This document shows positions 59,492 through 64,000 of a stretch of DNA of 64,000 bases, piece after piece (within the stretch, counting starts at the first letter, position 1; the number at the start of each line of letters is the position of its first letter). A model generated the notes under the pieces. The model was not told the DNA's origin. It was given only the letters and a program-made list of their open reading frames with translations, and did not search any database. Where the stretch lies: the NCBI GenBank assembly GCA_028583405.1, contig CM053264.1, positions 8,002,530 to 8,066,529 of the forward strand. The letters run 5' to 3'. The translations under genes were made by a program, and so were the position numbers. The DNA comes from Pogonophryne albipinna (lineage: Eukaryota > Chordata > Actinopteri > Perciformes > Artedidraconidae).

Positions 59492-59854
59492 CTTCCCCCA
59501 AAACTTCAAAATGACTCGAAGGAATTTCCCCGCGATGTTCGAAATTATTGATATCCGCTTGCCAGTCTGACCTTCGTGGATATTTTATTTCCTAATAAAA
59601 AGTTTTCAGTGAGTTCTATGAAGTCACCGTGACATTGTTAACCTGTACGGCGTTGAATTGACTGCATCGTATATGCTTTACCCTTATAAACGGACTTTAT
59701 TGATGGGGTCAAACCATGGGTCAAACACATAAGAAATACATATAAGAACACACTGTTTGTTGAATGAACTACAATGGATGATTATAATAAGATATACCTG
59801 TAAAGCATTTTCCTATCCGTCACTCCTGGTTTTCGTGTTTCTGTTTTATTTTTG

Positions 59855-60080
59855 TAAAAACGTTGTGTGCTTCTACTTCCTGTCTTTGTGTTTTCACTCC
59901 TTTTTTGTTAGCATTTCCCCCTCTCTGATTCGATCCACCTGTGTCCACTTATCCTGTTGCTCTTGTGTTTTCTCCCGACCCTCTCCAGGCTGTGTCTTGT
60001 TCCTCTGATTGGTTCTGAGCGTATACCTGTGTGTCCCCCTCTGTCACTTCACCTATGTTAGCTACTCTGTGATCTGTTCC
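59855..60080 (+). mobile_element. LTR-promoter-like repeat island
   Basis: TGCTTCTACTTCCTGTCTTT, CCACCTGTGTCCACTTATCC, CCCTCTCCAGGCTGTGTCTT and CTCTGATTGGTTCTGAG repeat the order seen at 38455-38610 and 51765-51960. It is taken as a decayed member of the same family. Confidence 0.5.
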
Positions 60081-61181
60081 TTTGTGGGTACGATGAGCAT
60101 TCTTTAGCTCCATAACGTCTCGTACGGAAGGGAAACACATCAAAACAAATTACAATGAATAAAATACAAATGTGTGAATACATGAAATTGATTAGTACTC
60201 TTGTGGCACAGTACTTCAAGAGGAGGGATGAGGAATTCCAGCTCTCCCGATTAAAAACAAGTAGTAATAAATAACGATGCTTATAGTTTGATGAAATACA
60301 GTTAACCATATAAATGTTGTATACCAGTGCCGAGGGTTTTTATAGCATAACAGCTGGTTGTTCTCACGTCAATTATAAACTGAATCACTATAATAATGCA
60401 GTTTTTGATTTGGAAAGATTAGGAAAGACCCAATTTCGGATAAGCAGTTATTTAGTAGCACTGATTTGTGTCTTTTTATGTGAGACAAAATCTCAAAATG
60501 ACATTTTCTGAGCCTCGGGTCTACTGGGAATATAATGTAGATTCAAACGTTTCTGAGGGGTGTAAATTGGTGGCAGACAAGACAAATCTTTTGCATTTAC
60601 TCCATCATCACATCACAGGTTTGACAAGAGCTGCTCAAAGCATTGCATTCACTCAAGCTAACGTATTTTTAACTAAACTGACACTACTGTAGATCAAACG
60701 TCAGCTTGACACACGTCAGCGATGAAGGTCTCACTTCTTCATATTGAAGCGGGGGGGGCTTCATCTGCATCAGACTGCACCCGGAGAACAACAAGGCGTC
60801 ACGGGGTGTCATCAACATCTCCATCTTGACACATCAATCGCCTGCTGGTGGGCTGAACTCTCAGCACCGGTCCTTGACGAGGCTCCAGGTAAACGTCTCG
60901 CAGCGTGTATCAAGAGGCCAATGAACAGCAATCTGGCCTATCTCTCTCCCCCTCCTCCTCTCCCTCCTCTGCTTTGTGAGTGTGTTGTGCATAATGCATT
61001 GCAGCAGCAGGACTGTGGTAATTAGCACAATCAGAGGAGAGGATCATCAATCTCAGGTGAGCCACGGGGAGTAAATGAAGCAGAGAGGGGGAGACGGGGG
61101 GAGAGATGAGGCTCTGCATGTGACGGAGGGAGGTGGAGAGGGAGGAGGGTCTGCTCCATGTTGTTGGGCATACTCTAAGGC

Positions 61182-61601
61182 TTGTTGTCAGAAAAGTGTC
61201 ACTTCATAATAAATCACAGTGAAATAATCTATTTATGTATGTTCCCCTTATTCTCTTTTTGTTCTCGCGCAGCCTCCTTTACATCCATTTCCATCTACTC
61301 AGGTGTCACTCCATATTTTTGTATCTTCCTGTATCTCGTAATTGTCCTGTTTTCAAGTCACACAGGTTTGACTTTGGTTTCTTTTCATGCCACAATAGGT
61401 GGGTTGCCTCGTAGTTCCGATGTGTTCCGCTGGCCTGGTCTCACCCTGAAGTCTAACCAGGCTTACAGAGTGTTCATCTCCGTCTGTCAGTCAAACATTT
61501 CATATTCAGTGATCCGTTTGGTTTCTCCGGCGGCTCAGGAAATGGAGAAGATTTATGTTGTGTCTCAATCATCCCTAGAAGGGGGCATATGCAGTCCCTG
61601 A
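61182..61601 (+). other. Unidentified ORF, possible exon
   Basis: A 139-codon open frame. Its last 70 residues (GLPRSSDVFRWPGLTLKSN, QAYRVFISVCQSNISYSVIR) follow a plausible acceptor (TTTCTTTTCATGCCACAATAG at about 61379-61399) and have the look of a beta-sandwich repeat (W-GL-L---Y-V-I--C). I cannot name the family. There is no partner exon nearby. It could be a decayed exon or chance. Confidence 0.2.
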
Positions 61602-63022
61602 AGAACGGATGATCTAAAACTCAACATGAAATATTCAGTTTGTTGTTTGGAGATAACTGAATAATTAACTACGTCAATTAAATACAGTGACAGGGAAATA
61701 GGTTAATGTGATGGATTTCTTGGCTTTAAACGTTTCAAAAGCCCTAAAGAGTAACTTCCTGTTTCATAGCGGACGACTTATCGCCACATGATCGGCCTTC
61801 TTTATAGAGCCACATAGAATCCACTTTTGGTGCCTGTTCACGCCCTCACAAACATGCGATAATAACAATGATTTACGCAGATTCAGTAGGATCCTTCCAC
61901 CTGACTTTTCTCGGTGCTCGGGCCTTAAATATCCCCCATATTTGCGGCCCCTCCAGCTGTTGGCGCCCACCACCTGCTGGAGCCCCCCCCGCCTGAGATC
62001 AAACATATTCACAGGAAGTAATGGAGCCGCTGTTTATCTTCGTGGAGGAGTAAATGATGTGTGTGTACTCCTCTCCGGCCTGCAGACACATAACTCGTGC
62101 GCCCTCCGCTTGAACAAATGTGCTGACGAGGCAGTTGGGAAGTTACCAAACTCCTGATGCCCCCACCTCCCCACCTTCCTCTATTTCCGAACAACCTCCC
62201 CTTTTACAAACCTGATTACTACCGGTGAAACCCTCCTCCTAGAACAGATGAGAAATACGAATTAAAAGTGATTTAAAGCACATTTTGTATTTCCCGTGAA
62301 ATAGCCTGTGGCCTCCCTCCCGGAGACTTTAAAGTGAGCGTCCCTGGGGAGGGGGGGGGGGAGAGTTGTCCGCTGGAATAGAGACTAAAGGGAGAAATCA
62401 CCCGAAGCCTAATGCACCAGCAGACCCCCTGGGGAGAGGAGCTTTATATGGGACACTTTATAGGCTGAGGGGGAGAGGAGAGATCAGAAGGAAGGAGAGA
62501 ACATTGAGGAAATTCAAGTAGAAAGGAGGAGTAGGGGAAATTAGACTTTTTCAAAAACACTTTATCTACATATTTAACATACTGTATACAACTACTTTAA
62601 ATAAAGTGCATATTTGTGGAGGTGCAAAGTGCATTGAATCCTCAATATCTGCACCGATGTTACTTAAAAGTGTCATCACCAAAAAGGAGAGAAGAGAAGA
62701 CAAAACAGAGGGAAGGAAACAAGGAAAGCAAAAGAAAAGGAGGAAATGAGGAAGGAAAGAAGGACAGAATGACAGTGACATACAGCATAGAGAAAATCTC
62801 TTCTTTCATTTATCTTCATATAAAACAACGCTGAGATTTAAATACACTCTGTCTTGTTTTCACAGAGAACAAAGATCCCTTCTGTCACGTTCTCTCTCTT
62901 GCACACACACATCTGCATTTCTGTTACGTAAACCCACCGGGGAGCTATTTTCCCCCGGTAATGTCTAATTGTGCGCCGGTGCTCCTATTTCAAGTTCTAT
63001 TTGTCAGAGTGAGGAATTCATA

Positions 63023-63163
63023 ATGGCTGCGCACCTGCTCCGGCTGAGTTATAAGACCGGGCTGCTGCCGAAAGTCCTCCATGCAGTCTACAATGTTATT
63101 ATCCGGCCTCGATCGATATTCAGAAAGATCAAAGCCCAGAATGCGGTGCGCAGAGGAGTGTGA
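63023..63163 (+). CDS. Candidate small ORF, 46 residues, basic
   Basis: The ATG at 63023 has a strong start context (TTCATAATGGCTG; A at -3, G at +4). The frame reads MAAHLLRLSYKTGLLPKVLH then AVYNVIIRPRSIFRKIKAQN and AVRRGV before TGA. It is rich in Lys/Arg and aliphatic residues and could form an amphipathic helix, like small mitochondrial or membrane-bound microproteins. I recognise no family. It may also be one exon of a larger gene or a chance frame. Confidence 0.25.
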   Translation: MAAHLLRLSYKTGLLPKVLHAVYNVIIRPRSIFRKIKAQNAVRRGV

Positions 63164-64000
63164 TACTTCCCACCAGGAATACATTGACCTGTGTTAGTTG
63201 CACCATTTGAGAATTTAGCTTGAGTTCACATTGTAAATCATATTGTTCCTGTAACGTCTGTACAAAGGAAACATTAACATTCACGACATACATTTGAATA
63301 CGACTGAAATTGATTTGAGTCAACACTCATTATGTGTTATGAGGAAATGAAAGGATATAATTATTCATTTGGGACGTTCTATTCTCTGCTAACAATTGGG
63401 CTTGGAAGAGAGAAATCACACTGAAGCCAAGAGAAGTGACACACATACCTCCAGATACCATTTGGACTCGTCGTTCTTCATCTTGCCAGACTTGCTCCTT
63501 TAGTCTTTGAATATTTTCTGCCTTGTTTCAAATACAAAAGTGTGCCAAGGTTCATAATTGCTCTGCTTCCTCCACTGCCAAAAAAACTGAGATTTAAACA
63601 GTTACAAACACATGGCTTTCTAAATGTGGATTATATGGAAGTCTATGAGGAAATGACCATACAGTATGTCTATTTTGATTTATTACCTAACAATCTCTTT
63701 AGTCTTTAGTTTCCACTTTTCCTCAATCCATCATTTTATGCATTTAGTAAATGATGGTAAGAGTGAAATATCTAATTAAGCAGCATATACTCTGGGGCGG
63801 GGCTACCTTGTGATTGATAGGTCGCTACCACAGTTTGGATGCGTTTTCACTTCATGAAAGTTCATTGTAACATATAGGAAGCTTACAAATGTCTTCAGCC
63901 ATTGGTTGACTCCCACACTGTACTCTGGGTAGACGCAATAAGGTCATCTTTTCAGCATGACCGCACATACAGTGTGCATGACTAATGAGCTTGGCTGTAA

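Larger units (their letters stand above)
57578..59637 (+). mobile_element. Large TTAA-flanked DNA element, split by hAT insertions
   Basis: TTAA occurs at 57574-57577 and 59638-59641. The extreme ends are poorly conserved, but subterminal inverted similarity is clear. Left (inverted) CCCGCAATGACGTCAC... aligns with right CCCGCATTGACGTCACTTCC, followed in both by an ACTTGAAG/ACTTCAAA block and by TCCCCG-type text. The left half has a TGACGTCA and a short ORF (57831-57983). The middle holds hAT-type sequence (57985-58856). The right half has a tandem duplication (59011-59340). The organisation mirrors the element at 41200-42243. Confidence 0.6.
60081..64000. other. Intergenic to window end, two unexplained ORFs
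   Basis: No recognised gene. It has a purine-rich tract (62670-62770), a G run at 62350-62361, and the ORFs at 61182-61601 and 63023-63163, which are listed separately. Confidence 0.6.

Overview
The window looks like nuclear DNA of a bony fish, probably a percomorph-type teleost. It carries intron-split neuroligin exons, very long CA/TG and TA microsatellites, and many decayed elements of kinds common in teleosts: L2-type and jockey-type LINEs, a tRNA-derived SINE, hAT miniature elements and TTAA-flanked DNA elements. No bacterial, viral or organellar gene is visible.

The only host gene I can support is the 3' half of a neuroligin on the + strand, closest by recall to NLGN4/NLGN4X. Three coding exons (8539-8724, 11178-11967, 17487-18375) join in frame through GT/AG introns. 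They encode the second half of the cholinesterase-like domain, the stalk, one membrane span and a cytoplasmic tail ending in the PDZ ligand STTRV. The serine-nucleophile motif is GSGAG, so the protein is adhesive, not enzymatic. Earlier exons lie upstream of the window. A 3' UTR of about 1.4 kb follows, with two Pumilio-type sites and a distal AATAAA.

Layout: 1-8538 is intron with a LINE interrupted by a SINE and by an L2-like tail, an inverted-repeat segment, and an L2 fragment. 8725-11177 is a plain intron. 11968-17486 is intron with an L2 fragment, a near-perfect TTAA miniature element and a degenerate minisatellite. 18376-19815 is the 3' UTR. 19816-64000 is a gene-poor stretch of about 44 kb where I recognise no conserved host exon. 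It holds satellites, four LTR-promoter-like islands, hAT elements and three TTAA elements.

The most unusual material is a pair of TTAA-flanked elements (41200-42243 and 57578-59637). The first carries a frameshifted ORF that resembles the cysteine-rich C-terminal 'ballast' domain of P2X7 receptors. Both carry a TGACGTCA site ahead of a Ser/Asp-rich ATG reading frame, and both have the same 13-base ACGTCACTTCCGG module near the opposite end. This suggests one mobile family with inward-facing promoter-like ends. Identification here is by eye and family recall only; no search was run.
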